Source: an uncultured Polyangiaceae bacterium | GTDB lineage: Bacteria > Myxococcota_A > Polyangia > Polyangiales > Polyangiaceae | Assembly (NCBI GenBank): GCA_938004815.1 | Contig: CALKVR010001231.1 | Location: 1 to 13,212 of the forward strand | Length of the DNA: 13,212 nucleotides | Reading direction: 5' to 3' | Part shown: positions 13,080 through 13,212 of the stretch, piece after piece | How the letters are laid out: the number at the start of each line of letters is the position of its first letter | Numbering within the stretch: position 1 is the stretch's first letter | The notes under the pieces: generated by a model | What the model saw: the letters and a program-made list of their open reading frames with translations, nothing else | Databases searched by the model: none | Told to the model about the DNA's origin: nothing | Program-made: the position numbers and the translations under genes

Positions 13080-13154
13080 CCGCGGCGTCCGGCGTTCGGT
13101 CCGGTCCGCGATCGCCCCCATCGATCTTCGGCATTTCGTAGGCACGGCATGCAC

Positions 13155-13187
13155 GGCGGACAGTCCTCCGGGCGAAATGGCGGACAG
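13155..13187 (+). repeat. 9-bp direct repeat GGCGGACAG
   Basis: GGCGGACAG occurs at 13155-13163 and 13179-13187, 24 bp apart start to start. Its meaning is unknown; it could be a binding site for a regulator of a gene beyond the right edge. Confidence 0.4.
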
Positions 13188-13212
13188 CACTTCGACTTCT
13201 CCTGCGCAAGCG

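Larger units (their letters stand above)
12848..13212. other. No convincing gene; repeat-rich intergenic stretch
   Basis: The final 365 bases hold no frame with convincing codon bias or a recognisable protein. Short frames exist on both strands (plus 12881-13141, minus 13003-13209), but their products are Arg/Pro/Ala-rich and carry no motif. An ATG at 13177 opens a frame to the window edge (12 codons, MADSTS...); it might begin the next gene, but it has no clear SD or -10 element. The stretch contains inverted repeats at 12911-12931, 12963-12979 and 13035-13079 and a 9-bp direct repeat at 13155 and 13179. Confidence 0.6.

Noticed and set aside
12881..13141. 86-codon plus-strand frame in the terminal stretch
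   Set aside because: Arg/Pro-rich, no motif, weak third-position bias, spans several inverted repeats.
13003..13209. Minus-strand frame open to the right edge, with an internal ATG giving MPKIDGGDRG...
   Set aside because: Third-position composition is mixed and no domain is seen; it could be the tail of a gene beyond the edge, but the window cannot show this.

Overview
The window looks like chromosomal DNA from a myxobacterium, most likely of the Polyangiales/Polyangia side of Myxococcota. By eye it is about 70% GC with strong G/C bias at third codon positions. Secreted lipoproteins dominate, including a MopE-type Asp/Asn/Cys motif, an eight-cysteine cluster, a fibro-slime domain, a LamG fold, and a DUF1549/DUF1588-like plus DUF1501 pair. 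No rRNA, tRNA, CRISPR array, insertion sequence or phage gene was seen. The species assignment is inference from gene content only.

Left part (1-3807, all minus strand). A membrane protein runs off the left edge (1-314). Upstream of it lies a three-gene operon, read 3807 to 377: a c-type cytochrome lipoprotein with DUF1549/DUF1588-like parts, a Tat-exported DUF1501 protein, and a small mono-haem cytochrome c lipoprotein. The first pair is separated by 16 nt, the second overlaps by 17 nt, and both downstream genes have Shine-Dalgarno sites. Together they look like an exported haem-dependent oxidative or hydrolytic system of the planctomycete-cytochrome type; the substrate is unknown.

Middle part (3989-10856, all plus strand). 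Single genes follow one another, nearly all lipoproteins: a MopE-motif protein with a seven-copy ATSVT linker, a protein with three repeats of one beta-rich module and a Lys/Ala tail, a compact fibro-slime-domain protein, an unrecognised 424-residue lipoprotein, a double zinc-ribbon membrane protein that seems broken by a one-base frameshift near 9237-9241, and a LamG-domain lipoprotein.

Right part (10924-12847). A minus-strand helical-repeat lipoprotein ends in a CxxCH haem-type motif. Divergent from it is a small zinc-ribbon/transmembrane protein, followed by a lipoprotein with two cysteine-rich modules. The last 365 bases (12848-13212) hold no convincing gene but carry several inverted and direct repeats.

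The most striking signal is regulatory. Six transcription units have a TANNNT hexamer ending 6 to 8 nt before the start codon (two more have near matches), and these mostly lack a Shine-Dalgarno site. The two genes inside the operon, and the gene at 3989, have good Shine-Dalgarno sites instead. This is the pattern expected of leaderless mRNAs for first genes and SD-led translation elsewhere. Nine of the thirteen proteins (counting the frameshifted one once) carry a predicted lipobox, so the window is mainly a cell-envelope and surface-protein locus.
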